NCBI GenBank assembly: GCA_025210525.1
Contig: JAOARP010000020.1
Span: 62,001 to 126,000 of the forward strand
Length of the DNA stretch: 64,000 nucleotides
From: Marinisporobacter sp.
GTDB lineage: Bacteria > Bacillota > Clostridia > Peptostreptococcales > Thermotaleaceae
Reading direction: 5' to 3'
The position numbers and the translations under genes are program-made. Numbering within the stretch: the first letter of the stretch is position 1; the number at the start of each line of letters is the position of its first letter. This document shows positions 45,310 to 54,941 of the stretch, piece by piece. The notes under the pieces were generated by a model that worked only from the letters and a program-made list of their open reading frames with translations, was not told where the DNA came from and did not search any database.

Positions 45310-47607
45310 ATGGCTGGTAGAAGGAGCGTGCGAAAAAGCAAAGAAAAGAATAAATCCATCCTGAAAAATGAAATTATTTCTTTATTTACCATATCTATGG
45401 GAATACTAATTATGATTAGTTTGCAAACAGAGTCTACTGGTGAAATAGGAAAAATTATAAAATCTAGTTTAAAGGGATTATTATCTGCACCAGCGTACTT
45501 ATTGCCTTATTTCATCATACTTTTGGGTATTTTTTCAATGATTGGAAAAACTAATATTTTTGATAAGAAGTTTAAAATTGCCATGATGCTAATGTATATA
45601 GAATATGTTATAATACATGCTATTTATTTTTCAGAGTATATTCCTAAAGAATTGAGTTTTCAAAATATAAAACTAGTATATTATCAAGGAATAGAAGGAA
45701 TAGGTGGAGGATTGCTAGGAAGTTTATTAGGCAGTATAGGGATAAGGTTTTTGGGGGTAAATGGTAGTTATGTGGTGATCGTTACATTAATGATTATTTC
45801 TTTTGTTGTAATTACAAGAATTTCGTTAGCAAGTATGTTAAAGAAATGCAAAGAAGGACTTGTGAAATTTTGTTTATTAATGGGTCGATCTGTAGGTGAG
45901 TTTATATATGTCCCAGATAGCGAAAAAAAATCGAAAAAGAAAAGAAATCAAAAGAAACAAAAGGATATAAAAATAGCCCTTAAAGAAAATAATTCTATAG
46001 ATGAAAAAATCAAAATTCTTGATTTTACGCGTGAAGAGGAGCCTAGTAAAAAAGAGAAAGAGGCTGTGTTTATAAAAGAAGATAAAGAGAGTAGCAAAAA
46101 AGAAATGGCTACAACTGCGAAGGAAGAAAATAATGTAGAAGATATAAGCATTCACATTAAAAATGCTACTAAATCTGAATTAGATTATAAATTTCCTGAT
46201 CTTGATTTATTACAGAATAATTCAGTTTCAAATGCTAAAAATGATAAAAAAGAAATACTACATAAAGCAAAAGTACTAGAAGAAACATTAGAAAACTTCG
46301 GCGTTGAGGCAAAAGTTGTACAAGTCAGTAAAGGACCTACTATAACAAGATATGAAATTCAGCCAAGTCCTGGAGTGAAAGTAAGTAAGATTGTAAACTT
46401 ATCAGATGATATAGCCTTAAACTTGGCAGCTTCAAATATAAGAATAGAAGCACCTATTCCTGGAAAGGCTGCTGTTGGAATAGAAATTCCTAATGAACAG
46501 GTATCGCCTGTTACAATAAAGGAAGTTTTAGAAAGTGATAAATTCAAAAATAGTAATTCAAAATTAACTTTTGTTTTAGGGAAAGACATTGCTGGTAATC
46601 CTATTGTAGCGGATCTTGCTAAAATGCCACACATGTTAATTGCAGGGGCTACAGGATCAGGTAAAAGTGTATGTATTAATACATTAATTATTAGTATTCT
46701 TTATAAGGCTACACCAGAAGAAGTAAAGTTACTCTTAGTAGATCCAAAGGTGGTGGAATTAAATAATTATAATGGAATTCCTCATCTTTTAATTCCTGTT
46801 GTAACAGATCCTAAGAAAGCTTCTAGTGCATTAAATTGGGCTGTAGGAGAGATGAGTAATCGATATAAATATTTTGCAGAAAATAGTGTGAGAGATATAA
46901 ATAGTTATAATGAAAAAATGAAAAATGAAGGAAAAGAAACATTACCTAAAATTGTAATTATTATTGATGAACTTGCAGACTTAATGATGGTAGCACCAGG
47001 GCAAGTGGAAGATGGAATTTGTAGACTTGCTCAAATGGCGAGAGCTGCAGGATTGCATCTTATTGTGGCTACCCAAAGACCTTCTGTGGATGTAATAACT
47101 GGTGTTATTAAAGCCAATATACCATCTCGTATTGCTTTTTCTGTTTCTTCTCAAGCAGATTCAAGAACTATATTAGATATGGGAGGAGCAGAAAAACTAT
47201 TAGGAAAAGGGGACATGCTATTTTATCCTGTGGGAGCGTCGAAGCCTGTACGTGCTCAAGGAGCGTTTATTTCAGATGGTGAAGTAGAAAGAGTTGTAAA
47301 TTTTGTAAAAGAACAATCTATAGAGCATAATTATGAAGAAGATATAATAGAAAAGGTAGAGAGCAATTTATCTCACGAAGAAGATACGGCAGATGAATTG
47401 TTAAAAGATGCTATTGAATTGGTTATAGGTACACAACAAGCTTCTATTTCCATGCTTCAAAGAAGATTTAGAATAGGGTACAATCGAGCAGCAAGGCTTA
47501 TTGATGCTATGGAGGAGAGAAATATTGTGGGAGAGCATGTAGGAAGCAAACCAAGGCAAGTATTAGTATCAAAAGAAGAATTTGAAGAAATGAAGAGTAA
47601 ATCATAA
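45310..47607 (+). CDS. ftsK: DNA translocase FtsK/SpoIIIE
   Basis: This is a septal, ATP-driven DNA pump that moves chromosomal DNA across division or sporulation septa. The ATG at 45310 (MAGRRSVRKSKEKNK) follows AGGAGGTGA. An upstream frame would enter the leader hairpin. The 765-residue product has about four N-terminal TM helices (about 25-180), a charged Lys/Glu linker (about 205-305), the alpha domain, the RecA-like motor with Walker A GATGSGKSVCIN and Walker B IVIIIDELADLMM, and the C-terminal gamma winged helix (SISMLQRRFRIGYNRAARLIDAME) that reads orientation sequences. SpoIIIE and FtsK cannot be separated by sequence alone. Confidence 0.96.
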   Translation: MAGRRSVRKSKEKNKSILKNEIISLFTISMGILIMISLQTESTGEIGKIIKSSLKGLLSAPAYLLPYFIILLGIFSMIGKTNIFDKKFKIAMMLMYIEYVIIHAIYFSEYIPKELSFQNIKLVYYQGIEGIGGGLLGSLLGSIGIRFLGVNGSYVVIVTLMIISFVVITRISLASMLKKCKEGLVKFCLLMGRSVGEFIYVPDSEKKSKKKRNQKKQKDIKIALKENNSIDEKIKILDFTREEEPSKKEKEAVFIKEDKESSKKEMATTAKEENNVEDISIHIKNATKSELDYKFPDLDLLQNNSVSNAKNDKKEILHKAKVLEETLENFGVEAKVVQVSKGPTITRYEIQPSPGVKVSKIVNLSDDIALNLAASNIRIEAPIPGKAAVGIEIPNEQVSPVTIKEVLESDKFKNSNSKLTFVLGKDIAGNPIVADLAKMPHMLIAGATGSGKSVCINTLIISILYKATPEEVKLLLVDPKVVELNNYNGIPHLLIPVVTDPKKASSALNWAVGEMSNRYKYFAENSVRDINSYNEKMKNEGKETLPKIVIIIDELADLMMVAPGQVEDGICRLAQMARAAGLHLIVATQRPSVDVITGVIKANIPSRIAFSVSSQADSRTILDMGGAEKLLGKGDMLFYPVGASKPVRAQGAFISDGEVERVVNFVKEQSIEHNYEEDIIEKVESNLSHEEDTADELLKDAIELVIGTQQASISMLQRRFRIGYNRAARLIDAMEERNIVGEHVGSKPRQVLVSKEEFEEMKSKS

Positions 47608-47627
47608 ACAGAAATAGAGGGGTCGCT

Positions 47628-48677
47628 GTGTTAAAAGTAATAGACATTGAAAAAGCATTGACATTAAAAAATACACTTTTTATTGATGTACGGTCTCCGT
47701 TAGAATTTGGAGAGGGTACTATTTTAGGAGCTAAAAATATTCCCATATTAGACGATGAGGAAAGAGCTATTGTAGGGACAATCTACAGAAAAGAAAATCC
47801 TCAGGAAGCTACAGTAAAGGGGTTAGATTTAGTATCGACAAAATTACCAAACCTTTATAAAACCATGAAAGAATATAGTATGAAATATGATCATATTGTT
47901 ATATTTTGTTGGAGAGGCGGTATGCGAAGTAAATCAGTTTGTAATTTATTAAGTATGCTGAATGTTAAAAATATATATCAGTTAAAAGATGGATACAAAA
48001 GCTATAGAAAATATGTGATGGACTTTTTAGAAAATAAAATGAATCAATATAAATTTATTATGATGCATGGATTAACAGGGGTAGGAAAGACCCATATACT
48101 TGATAAACTAGAAGCTATAGGAGAACCAGTATTAAATTTAGAAAGGATAGCAAAAAATAGTGGTTCTGTGTTTGGAAACATTGTTTTTAGTGGAAGACCT
48201 CCATCACAAAAAGACTTTGAATCTTTAATATTTCATATGCTACAAAATGCAAAGGAAAAGTATGTCTTTGTAGAATGTGAAAGTAAAAGAATTGGTAGTG
48301 TTAGGGTGCCAGAGACTGTATATGATCAGATGATAGAGGGTCATCATATTCTTATAAAAACAACCCTAAAAAATAGAATAGAAATTATTTTAAAAGATTA
48401 TGCACACCATTTAGAAGTAAATCATTTAAAAATAGTAGAGTCATTGAATCATTTGAGAAAAAGGTTAGGAAATGAGGCTATAGACCAATTGATTCATAAA
48501 ATTGAAGGAAAGGATTATATTTATGTAGTTGAATATTTAATGAAATACTATTATGATCCTTTATATGATTACTCTATTAAAAAATATGAAAATTATGATT
48601 TAGTGGTTGATTATGAAAAAATAGAGAACACTATCCCCATCTTAAATAATTTTATAAATAATATTTTGCACAATTAG
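47628..48677 (+). CDS. mnmH: tRNA 2-selenouridine synthase MnmH (SelU/YbbB)
   Basis: MnmH replaces sulfur by selenium at the wobble 2-thiouridine of certain tRNAs via geranylation, using selenophosphate. The GTG start at 47628 follows GAGGGG. The 349-residue product has an N-terminal rhodanese domain with the catalytic cysteine in [14 protein letters not shown]. The C-terminal P-loop domain carries [15 protein letters not shown]. The length is typical. It implies selenophosphate synthetase (SelD) elsewhere in the genome. It is inserted between ftsK and rimO, a place where I know no fixed partner. Confidence 0.93.
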   Translation: MLKVIDIEKALTLKNTLFIDVRSPLEFGEGTILGAKNIPILDDEERAIVGTIYRKENPQEATVKGLDLVSTKLPNLYKTMKEYSMKYDHIVIFCWRGGMRSKSVCNLLSMLNVKNIYQLKDGYKSYRKYVMDFLENKMNQYKFIMMHGLTGVGKTHILDKLEAIGEPVLNLERIAKNSGSVFGNIVFSGRPPSQKDFESLIFHMLQNAKEKYVFVECESKRIGSVRVPETVYDQMIEGHHILIKTTLKNRIEIILKDYAHHLEVNHLKIVESLNHLRKRLGNEAIDQLIHKIEGKDYIYVVEYLMKYYYDPLYDYSIKKYENYDLVVDYEKIENTIPILNNFINNILHN

Positions 48678-48693
48678 AAGGGAGTTTCAATAT

Positions 48694-50037
48694 ATGAACT
48701 TAAAGGTATTCATTGAATCATTAGGATGTTCAAAAAACTTGGTAGATTCAGAAGTGATGATGGGTCTATTATCTCAATATGATTTTGAAATTACAAAGGA
48801 TCAATATGAAGCAGATATTATTATTGTAAACACTTGTGGATTTATTGAGTCAGCAAAACAAGAGTCTATTGATATGATTGTAGAATTAGGAACTTTAAAG
48901 ACAAACGGAAATTGTAAAGTATTAGTAGTGGCTGGGTGTTTAGCTGAAAGATATTCAAAAGAATTAGTAGAAGAATTGCCAGAGGTAGATGCTGTTATTG
49001 GAACTGGAAATTATCCAGAAATTATAAAAGTTATTCATGGTGCTTTAAAAGGAGAAAAGATAATAAAAAGTGGAAATGTTAATATCGAAATATCAGAAGA
49101 ACTTCCAAGAATTTTAAGTACGCCTAAGTTTATGGGATATTTAAAAATCGCAGAAGGATGTGATAACTGTTGTACTTATTGCATTATTCCAAAATTACGA
49201 GGAAACTATAGAAGTAGAAAGATAGAATATATTATTGAAGAAGCAAAGGAAATGGCTCAACGAGGTATTAAAGAAGTGATTTTGATTGCCCAAGATACAT
49301 CAAGATATGGGATTGATTTGTATAAAGAATATAAACTTCCTGAGTTATTAAAAAGATTAGGACAAATTGAAGGAATTAAGTGGATTCGAATTTTATACTG
49401 CTATCCTGATAAAATTTCGGATGAATTAATTAATACAATTGCAGAAGAAAAAAAGGTATGTAAATATATTGATGTGCCTATTCAGCATTGCAATGATGAA
49501 ATTCTAAGAAGAATGAATAGAAAAACAAATAAAGAACATATTTTACAGGTTATTCAAAAGTTACGTAATAAAATACCAAATATGCATATTCGTACATCTC
49601 TTATAGTAGGATTTCCAGGAGAGACAAAAGAACAATTTGAAGAGTTAAAAAGATTTGTTGAAGAGGTGAAATTTGATCGTCTAGGTGTATTTACTTATTC
49701 TCAAGAGGAAGATACACCAGCAGCAAAATTAGAAAATCAGGTTGATGAGGAAGTAAAAGAACAAAGAAGAGATGAAATTATGGCTATACAAAAAGACGTT
49801 TCATTTCAAAAAAATATGGAGAAAATAGGGAATGTTTATGATATACTGATAGAGGAGAAGATTGAAGAAGAGGATGTTTATGTAGGTAGAACGGCTTATG
49901 ATGCACCAGAAGTAGATGGTGTTGTGTACGTAAACTCAACTAAGCTTCTAAATATAGGAGACTTAGTAAAGGTTCAAATCACAGATACCTTAGAATATGA
50001 TTTATTAGGAGAGATATTATATGAATCTTGCGAATAA
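48694..50037 (+). CDS. rimO: Ribosomal protein S12 methylthiotransferase RimO
   Basis: RimO is a radical-SAM enzyme that methylthiolates an aspartate of ribosomal protein S12. The 447-residue product has the N-terminal UPF0004 domain with three cluster cysteines ([38 protein letters not shown]) and the radical-SAM CxxxCxxC motif ([14 protein letters not shown]). A C-terminal TRAM domain is present. The start and the [10 protein letters not shown] segment favour RimO over MiaB/MtaB. It overlaps pgsA by 17 bases, so translation is coupled. Confidence 0.97.
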   Translation: MNLKVFIESLGCSKNLVDSEVMMGLLSQYDFEITKDQYEADIIIVNTCGFIESAKQESIDMIVELGTLKTNGNCKVLVVAGCLAERYSKELVEELPEVDAVIGTGNYPEIIKVIHGALKGEKIIKSGNVNIEISEELPRILSTPKFMGYLKIAEGCDNCCTYCIIPKLRGNYRSRKIEYIIEEAKEMAQRGIKEVILIAQDTSRYGIDLYKEYKLPELLKRLGQIEGIKWIRILYCYPDKISDELINTIAEEKKVCKYIDVPIQHCNDEILRRMNRKTNKEHILQVIQKLRNKIPNMHIRTSLIVGFPGETKEQFEELKRFVEEVKFDRLGVFTYSQEEDTPAAKLENQVDEEVKEQRRDEIMAIQKDVSFQKNMEKIGNVYDILIEEKIEEEDVYVGRTAYDAPEVDGVVYVNSTKLLNIGDLVKVQITDTLEYDLLGEILYESCE

Positions 50038-50557
50038 GTTGACGGTTGCTAGAATCCTTTTAGTTCCAGTTTTTATGATTGTCCTTTTAAACAAAATACC
50101 CTATGGCATGTATATAGCTGCTGGAATTTTTATTATAGCTGCGATAACAGATACTTTAGATGGGTATATTGCAAGAAGTAGAAATCAGGTCACAAAATTT
50201 GGAAAATTTGTAGATCCTTTAGCAGATAAGCTTCTTGTTACATCAGCCCTTGTTTGTCTTGTACAAATGGGTAAATTACCTGCTTGGATTGTTGTTGTTA
50301 TTATATCAAGAGAATATACTATAAGTATCTTAAGAGCTGTTGCTGCATCAGAAGGGATTGTGATTGCAGCAAGCTGGTGGGGAAAATTAAAGACAATTAC
50401 ACAGATTATAGCAATTGTTGCAATACTTCTTAATAATTATCCCTTTAGTTTAATAGGCTTTCCATTTAGTACAATTATGCTTTGGGTTGCAGTAATTCTC
50501 ACGATTGTATCAGGTGTAGATTATTTATATCTTAATAAACAAGTATTAAAACATTAA
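50021..50557 (+). CDS. pgsA: CDP-diacylglycerol-glycerol-3-phosphate 3-phosphatidyltransferase
   Basis: PgsA makes phosphatidylglycerophosphate, the precursor of phosphatidylglycerol and cardiolipin. The 178-residue membrane protein starts [15 protein letters not shown]. It has the CDP-alcohol phosphatidyltransferase signature DG-xx-AR-x8-G-xxx-D-xxx-D in [12 protein letters not shown], then [11 protein letters not shown]. About five helices are seen. It begins within rimO and is closed by a terminator. Confidence 0.97.
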   Translation: MNLANKLTVARILLVPVFMIVLLNKIPYGMYIAAGIFIIAAITDTLDGYIARSRNQVTKFGKFVDPLADKLLVTSALVCLVQMGKLPAWIVVVIISREYTISILRAVAASEGIVIAASWWGKLKTITQIIAIVAILLNNYPFSLIGFPFSTIMLWVAVILTIVSGVDYLYLNKQVLKH

Positions 50558-50580
50558 AAGCAGCATAGCTGCTTTTTAAT
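50556..50580 (+). terminator. Intrinsic terminator after pgsA
   Basis: AAAAGCAGC (50556-50564), loop ATA, GCTGCTTTT (50568-50576), then T and AATTTT. It overlaps the pgsA stop codon region. Confidence 0.85.
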
Positions 50581-50623
50581 TTTATACAAAAGTATATTTT
50601 TTTAAGGGAGAGGGGATTTAGGA

Positions 50624-51853
50624 ATGAATTGTTCAATTATAAGTGTAGGTACAGAGATTTTATTTGGACAGATTATAAATACAAATACAGTCTATTTGTC
50701 GCAAGAATTAAATCAATTAGGAATGAATGTATATCATCATTTCACAGTAGGAGATAATAAAGATCGATTAAAGGAAACATTAGAGTATGCATTATCTAAA
50801 TCAGATTTGATTATTACTACAGGGGGGTTAGGACCAACACAGGACGATCTTACAAAAGAGACCATTGCTCAAGTAGCAGGAAAAAAACTAGAAATGCATA
50901 AATTATCTTATGAAAAGATTTGCTCTTATTTTAAAAATCTTAATAGAAAGATGAATGAAAATAATATAAAACAGGCATACTTACCAAATGATAGTATTGT
51001 TTTAGAAAATAGATGTGGAACTGCTCCTGGGTTCATTATTGAGTTTGATGAAAAAATAGTGATTAGTTTGCCAGGACCTCCTAAAGAGATGAAAAGTATG
51101 TTTGAGTCTGTGAAGGATTATTTAAAGACTAAGTCAAAATATACTATTTATTCAAAGGTTTTAAGATTTTTTGGTATTGGGGAATCATCTTTAGAGACGG
51201 CTATTATAGACTTAATTAACCATCAAACAAATCCTACCCTTGCAACTTATGCAAAAACAGGAGAAGTGAGTCTTAGAATTACTGCTAAAGCTGAAAATGA
51301 AGAGAAGGCAAACCAAATGATCTCTCCTGTTATAAAGGAAATAAAAAGTAGATTAGAAGAATATATATATAGCTATGAAGATGAGGAATTAGTCCAAGTA
51401 GTGGCAAAAAAATTATTAGAGAAAAAGATTAGTATTTCCTTTGCAGAATCTTGCACAGGCGGATTGATTGCTGCGAAGTTAACAGATGTTTCAGGGATAT
51501 CAGAATCTTTAGATCGAAGTATTGTTACATATAGCAATAGAGCAAAAATAGAAGAATTAGGTGTAAATGCTGAAACACTTAAAAAATATGGAGCTGTTAG
51601 TGAAGAGATTGCTAGGGAAATGGCATTAGGATTAAAGACAGTAACAGGAAGCGATATATGCTTATCTATAACAGGGATAGCAGGACCTGGGGGTGGCACA
51701 GAAGAAAAACCTGTAGGTTTAGTATATATTGGTATTGCTTATGGAGAAAATATCGTATGTAAGGAGTATAAGCTTTTCGGAGATAGAAATCGAATAAGAA
51801 ATTATACGAGTATGCTTGCATTTAATATGATTAGGAAGGCATTAGAAAAATAA
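50624..51853 (+). CDS. cinA: CinA-family protein (competence/damage-inducible, NMN deamidase)
   Basis: The 409-residue product has both CinA domains. The N-terminal MoaB/MogA-like COG1058 domain (CSIISVGTEILFGQIINTNT, ITTGGLGPTQDD, SLPGPPKEM) is linked in the family to ADP-ribose pyrophosphatase activity. The C-terminal CinA/PncC domain (FAESCTGGLIAAKLTDVSG, SITGIAGPGGGTEEKPVG) is linked to NMN deamidation. It lies directly before recA, as in Bacillus and Streptococcus. Here recA has its own promoter after the cinA stop. Confidence 0.96.
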   Translation: MNCSIISVGTEILFGQIINTNTVYLSQELNQLGMNVYHHFTVGDNKDRLKETLEYALSKSDLIITTGGLGPTQDDLTKETIAQVAGKKLEMHKLSYEKICSYFKNLNRKMNENNIKQAYLPNDSIVLENRCGTAPGFIIEFDEKIVISLPGPPKEMKSMFESVKDYLKTKSKYTIYSKVLRFFGIGESSLETAIIDLINHQTNPTLATYAKTGEVSLRITAKAENEEKANQMISPVIKEIKSRLEEYIYSYEDEELVQVVAKKLLEKKISISFAESCTGGLIAAKLTDVSGISESLDRSIVTYSNRAKIEELGVNAETLKKYGAVSEEIAREMALGLKTVTGSDICLSITGIAGPGGGTEEKPVGLVYIGIAYGENIVCKEYKLFGDRNRIRNYTSMLAFNMIRKALEK

Positions 51854-51859
51854 ATAGGA

Positions 51860-51907
51860 TTGACCATAGAAGAGGAATAGTATATAATAAACTCAGAACA
51901 TTTGTTC
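51860..51907 (+). promoter_or_regulatory. recA promoter with LexA (SOS) operator
   Basis: TTGACC (51860-51865) and TATAAT (51883-51888) are 17 bases apart. The palindrome GAAC-ATTT-GTTC (51896-51907) covers the expected transcription start. It agrees with the Firmicute LexA/DinR box CGAAC-N4-GTTCG at all but the first base (AGAACATTTGTTCG). This indicates DNA-damage induction of recA. Confidence 0.9.
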
Positions 51908-51931
51908 GATATAGAGGAAGGTAGGTGACAA

Positions 51932-51948
51932 CCAGATATTGAATCTGG
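51932..51948 (+). promoter_or_regulatory. Hairpin over the recA ribosome-binding region
   Basis: CCAGAT (51932-51937), loop ATTGA, ATCTGG (51943-51948). Its 3' arm runs into TCTGGGA, the only purine-rich stretch near the ATG at 51956. The hairpin may therefore occlude a weak ribosome site. A stronger AGGTAGGTGA (51918-51928) lies further upstream, about 27 bases from the ATG. Confidence 0.45.
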
Positions 51949-51955
51949 GAAATTT

Positions 51956-52981
51956 ATGGATGGAAAAAGAAAAGCACTAGAAATTGCTATGGGGCAAATA
52001 GAGAAACAATTTGGAAAAGGTTCTATCATGAAACTAGGGGAAGATACATCAAGATTAAATATTGAATCCATATCTACGGGATCATTAGACTTAGATATTG
52101 CTGTTGGTATAGGTGGCGTTCCAAGAGGAAGAATCATTGAAATATATGGACCTGAGTCTTCAGGTAAAACAACTGTAGCACTTCACATTATTGCAGAAGC
52201 TCAAAAAACTGGAGGCGTTGCAGCTTTCATAGATGCTGAGCACGCACTAGATCCTGTATATGCTCAAAATTTAGGAGTAAATATTGATGAACTAGTAGTG
52301 TCTCAACCAGATACAGGAGAGCAAGCATTAGAAATCTGTGAAGCTTTAGTTAGAAGCGGAGCCATAGATATAATTGTAGTAGACTCTGTTGCAGCATTAG
52401 TTCCTAAAGCAGAAATACAAGGAGAAATGGGAGATAGTCATGTGGGGCTACAGGCAAGACTTATGTCTCAAGCATTAAGAAAGCTTACAGGTGTAATTAA
52501 TAAGTCAAGAACATCTACAATATTTATCAATCAATTAAGAGAAAAAGTAGGTGTTATGTTTGGAAATCCAGAAACCACTACTGGAGGGAGGGCCCTTAAA
52601 TTTTATTCATCTGTAAGATTAGATGTAAGAAGAATTGAATCTATTAAGAAAGCGGATAGTATTATAGGAAATAGGACAAGAGTGAAGGTTGTAAAAAATA
52701 AAGTAGCACCTCCATTTAAAATAGCTGAATTTGATATTATGTATGGTACAGGTATATCAAAGGAAGGTAGTATTTTAGATTGTGCTGTGAAAGAAGATAT
52801 TATAAAAAAGGCAGGTTCTTGGTATAGCTATGCTGATGAAAAACTAGGTCAAGGAAGAGAAAATGCAAAGCAATTTTTAGTGGAAAATCCCCATATAGCT
52901 CTTGAAGTAGAAAATAAAATAAGGGAGTTACATAATCTTCCTTTAATGAAAGAAACTGAACAAGCTCCTGTAGCAGAATAA
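51956..52981 (+). CDS. recA: Recombinase RecA
   Basis: RecA catalyses homologous strand exchange and triggers LexA self-cleavage. The ATG at 51956 gives [30 protein letters not shown], matching the normal RecA N-terminus, although the ribosome site is weak. The 341-residue product carries Walker [10 protein letters not shown], the [16 protein letters not shown] segment, Walker [35 protein letters not shown] and the loop L2 region [22 protein letters not shown]. It has a usual C-terminal domain and a short acidic tail. Confidence 0.99.
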   Translation: MDGKRKALEIAMGQIEKQFGKGSIMKLGEDTSRLNIESISTGSLDLDIAVGIGGVPRGRIIEIYGPESSGKTTVALHIIAEAQKTGGVAAFIDAEHALDPVYAQNLGVNIDELVVSQPDTGEQALEICEALVRSGAIDIIVVDSVAALVPKAEIQGEMGDSHVGLQARLMSQALRKLTGVINKSRTSTIFINQLREKVGVMFGNPETTTGGRALKFYSSVRLDVRRIESIKKADSIIGNRTRVKVVKNKVAPPFKIAEFDIMYGTGISKEGSILDCAVKEDIIKKAGSWYSYADEKLGQGRENAKQFLVENPHIALEVENKIRELHNLPLMKETEQAPVAE

Positions 52982-52983
52982 CT

Positions 52984-53011
52984 AAAAAAATCCCTATAAG
53001 GGATTTTTTTA
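52984..53011 (+). terminator. Intrinsic terminator after recA
   Basis: AAAAAAATCCC (52984-52994), loop TATAA, GGGATTTTTTT (53000-53010). The long A/T arms make it potentially bidirectional. Confidence 0.92.
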
Positions 53012-53062
53012 GAATAAAGAAATGAATAGAATCTTATAATAGAATGGAGGAAGAATATCACC

Positions 53063-53091
53063 TTGACAGTATATAAAAAAAGATATACAAT
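53063..53091 (+). promoter_or_regulatory. Promoter of rny
   Basis: TTGACA (53063-53068, full consensus) and TACAAT (53086-53091) are 17 bases apart. Transcription would start near 53098, giving a leader of about 140 bases. Confidence 0.85.
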
Positions 53092-53178
53092 TATAACAGA
53101 TATTGGTGTATCTGTATATGAATAATGAGGCCTGGATAGTGTTTTAAATTTTGATCTATAAAAACATAGAAAGATTTA

Positions 53179-53207
53179 AAAACCGAGGTTACTCGGTTTT
53201 ATTATTT
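53179..53207 (+). terminator. Attenuator-like hairpin in the rny leader
   Basis: AAAACCGAG (53179-53187), loop GTTA, CTCGGTTTT (53192-53200), then ATTATTT. It is an intrinsic-terminator shape located between the rny promoter and the gene. Either it terminates a short RNA of about 105 bases or it attenuates rny. Confidence 0.7.
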
Positions 53208-53239
53208 GCTTATGATTAAGCAGGGGAGGTGTATGGAAT

Positions 53240-54778
53240 ATTAATTCTATTCAGATTATAGTAAGCATTGTAACAGGTGCTATAGGTGTTGGAATTGGAT
53301 ATTTTATAAGAAAGAATATTGCTGAAGGTAAAATAAATAATGCGGAAAATAAAGCGGAAGAAATTGTTTCAGAAGCTAAAAAGCAAGCTGAGACATCTAA
53401 AAAAGAAATTTTACTTGAAGCAAAAGAAGAGGTTCATAGATTAAGAAATGAACTTGATAGAGAAAACAGAGAAAGACGTAATGAATTACAAAGGTTAGAA
53501 AGAAGATTACAGCAAAAGGAAGAAACATTAGATAGAAAATCCGATAATTTAGAAAAGAAAGATGAAGTACTCAATAAGAAAATAAAAGAAGTAGCAGAGA
53601 AGAAAGAACAAATAAATGAAACTTATCAAAAACAACTTGAAGAATTAGAAAGAATATCGGGTTTAACATCTGAACAAGCAAAAGAGCAACTTTTAAGTGA
53701 TACACAAAAAGAAATAAAACATGAAACAGCTATGATGATTAAAGAAATCGAACAAAGAGCAAAAGAAGATGGAGAAAAGAAAGCAAAAGAGATTATTTCT
53801 TATGCAATACAAAAGTGTGCAGCAGATCATGTTGCTGAGACGACTGTGTCTGTAGTAGCTCTTCCAAATGATGAAATGAAGGGTAGAATTATTGGTAGAG
53901 AAGGAAGAAATATAAGAGCCTTAGAAACATTAACAGGAATAGATTTAATAATTGATGATACACCAGAAGCAGTAATTCTTTCAGGATTTGATCCTATAAG
54001 AAGAGAAGTAGCAAGAATTGCTTTAGAAAAGCTTATTGTAGATGGAAGAATTCATCCAGCTAGAATTGAAGAAATGGTAGAAAAAGCTAAAAAAGAGGTA
54101 AATAATATCATTAAAGAAGAGGGTGAACAAGCAACATTTGAAACAGGCGTTCACAGTATTCATCCTGAGTTAATAAAATTATTAGGTAGATTAAAGTATA
54201 GAACTAGCTATGGTCAAAATGTATTAAAACATTCTATCGAAGTATCTCATTTGGCAGGGTTAATGGCTGCTGAATTAGGGGCTGATGTGAAATTAGCAAA
54301 AAGAGCAGGACTGCTTCATGATATTGGAAAAGCTGTGGACCATGAAGTAGAGGGTACACATGTAGATATAGGTATGGGACTGTTAAAGAAATATAAAGAA
54401 TCTAGTGAAGTAATCCATGCTATGTCAACGCATCATGGGGATTATGAACCTCATACTATTGAAGCAGTGTTAGTTACAGCGGCTGATGCTGTATCGGCAG
54501 CTAGACCAGGTGCAAGAAGAGAAACTTTAGAAACTTATATAAAGAGACTACAAAAACTTGAAGAAATAGCAAATTCAAGTGAAGGTGTAGAAAAATCGTT
54601 TGCGATCCAAGCTGGTAGAGAAATAAGAATTATGGTAAAACCAGATGAGATGGCAGATGAAGATATTATTTATTTAGCTCGTGAAGTAACAAAGAAAATT
54701 GAAAGTGAATTAGAATATCCTGGCCAAATAAAAGTAAATGTTATTCGCGAGACAAGGGCAATAGAATATGCAAAATAA
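53240..54778 (+). CDS. rny: Ribonuclease Y (start codon non-canonical or frame-shifted)
   Basis: RNase Y is the membrane-anchored endonuclease that starts mRNA decay in Firmicutes. The frame is open from 53216. It encodes an N-terminal TM helix ([18 protein letters not shown]), a long coiled coil (about 35-185), a KH domain ([21 protein letters not shown]) and an HD domain ([13 protein letters not shown]), which is complete for the family. No ATG, GTG or TTG exists in this frame before internal Met codons at 53732. The most plausible site is ATT at 53240, 10 bases after GGGGAGG. A nearby ATG at 53233 is in another frame and stops after three codons. About 512 residues, normal length. Confidence 0.9.
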   Translation: MNSIQIIVSIVTGAIGVGIGYFIRKNIAEGKINNAENKAEEIVSEAKKQAETSKKEILLEAKEEVHRLRNELDRENRERRNELQRLERRLQQKEETLDRKSDNLEKKDEVLNKKIKEVAEKKEQINETYQKQLEELERISGLTSEQAKEQLLSDTQKEIKHETAMMIKEIEQRAKEDGEKKAKEIISYAIQKCAADHVAETTVSVVALPNDEMKGRIIGREGRNIRALETLTGIDLIIDDTPEAVILSGFDPIRREVARIALEKLIVDGRIHPARIEEMVEKAKKEVNNIIKEEGEQATFETGVHSIHPELIKLLGRLKYRTSYGQNVLKHSIEVSHLAGLMAAELGADVKLAKRAGLLHDIGKAVDHEVEGTHVDIGMGLLKKYKESSEVIHAMSTHHGDYEPHTIEAVLVTAADAVSAARPGARRETLETYIKRLQKLEEIANSSEGVEKSFAIQAGREIRIMVKPDEMADEDIIYLAREVTKKIESELEYPGQIKVNVIRETRAIEYAK

Positions 54779-54803
54779 AAGAAGCTTCGGCTTCTTTTTA
54801 TTT
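54777..54803 (+). terminator. Intrinsic terminator after rny
   Basis: AAAAGAAGC (54777-54785), tetraloop TTCG, GCTTCTTTTT (54790-54799). The UUCG loop gives high stability. Confidence 0.92.
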
Positions 54804-54848
54804 TGCAAAAATAATTTTTCAAAAATTTCAAATTTATTATTATTAAAA

Positions 54849-54875
54849 AAAGGATTTTCAACCTAGATGTAGAAT
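54849..54875 (+). promoter_or_regulatory. Sigma-H-type promoter of spoVS
   Basis: AAAGGATTT (54849-54857), an 11-base spacer, and GTAGAAT (54869-54875) fit the sigma-H consensus RnAGGAwWW-N11/12-RnnGAAT at every defined position. It lies about 67 bases before the spoVS ATG. spoVS of B. subtilis is known as a sigma-H-dependent early sporulation gene. Confidence 0.8.
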
Positions 54876-54941
54876 ATATTAGTTGTAATACATTTGTTAA
54901 ATAAAACCAAATGACATTTAAAATTTAGGGGGGCTATAATC

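Noticed and set aside
53063-53125. Possible 20-residue TTG-started peptide (or recX remnant) between recA and rny
   Set aside because: The TTG is the -35 hexamer of a consensus promoter, the GGAGG upstream is 12 bases away, and the peptide shows no convincing RecX similarity. The promoter reading explains the sequence better.
53233-53244. ATG at 53233 as start of rny by +1 frameshifting at TAT TAA
   Set aside because: There is no known slippery or RF2-like signal (CTT TGA with upstream SD) here. ATT initiation or a one-base indel is simpler.
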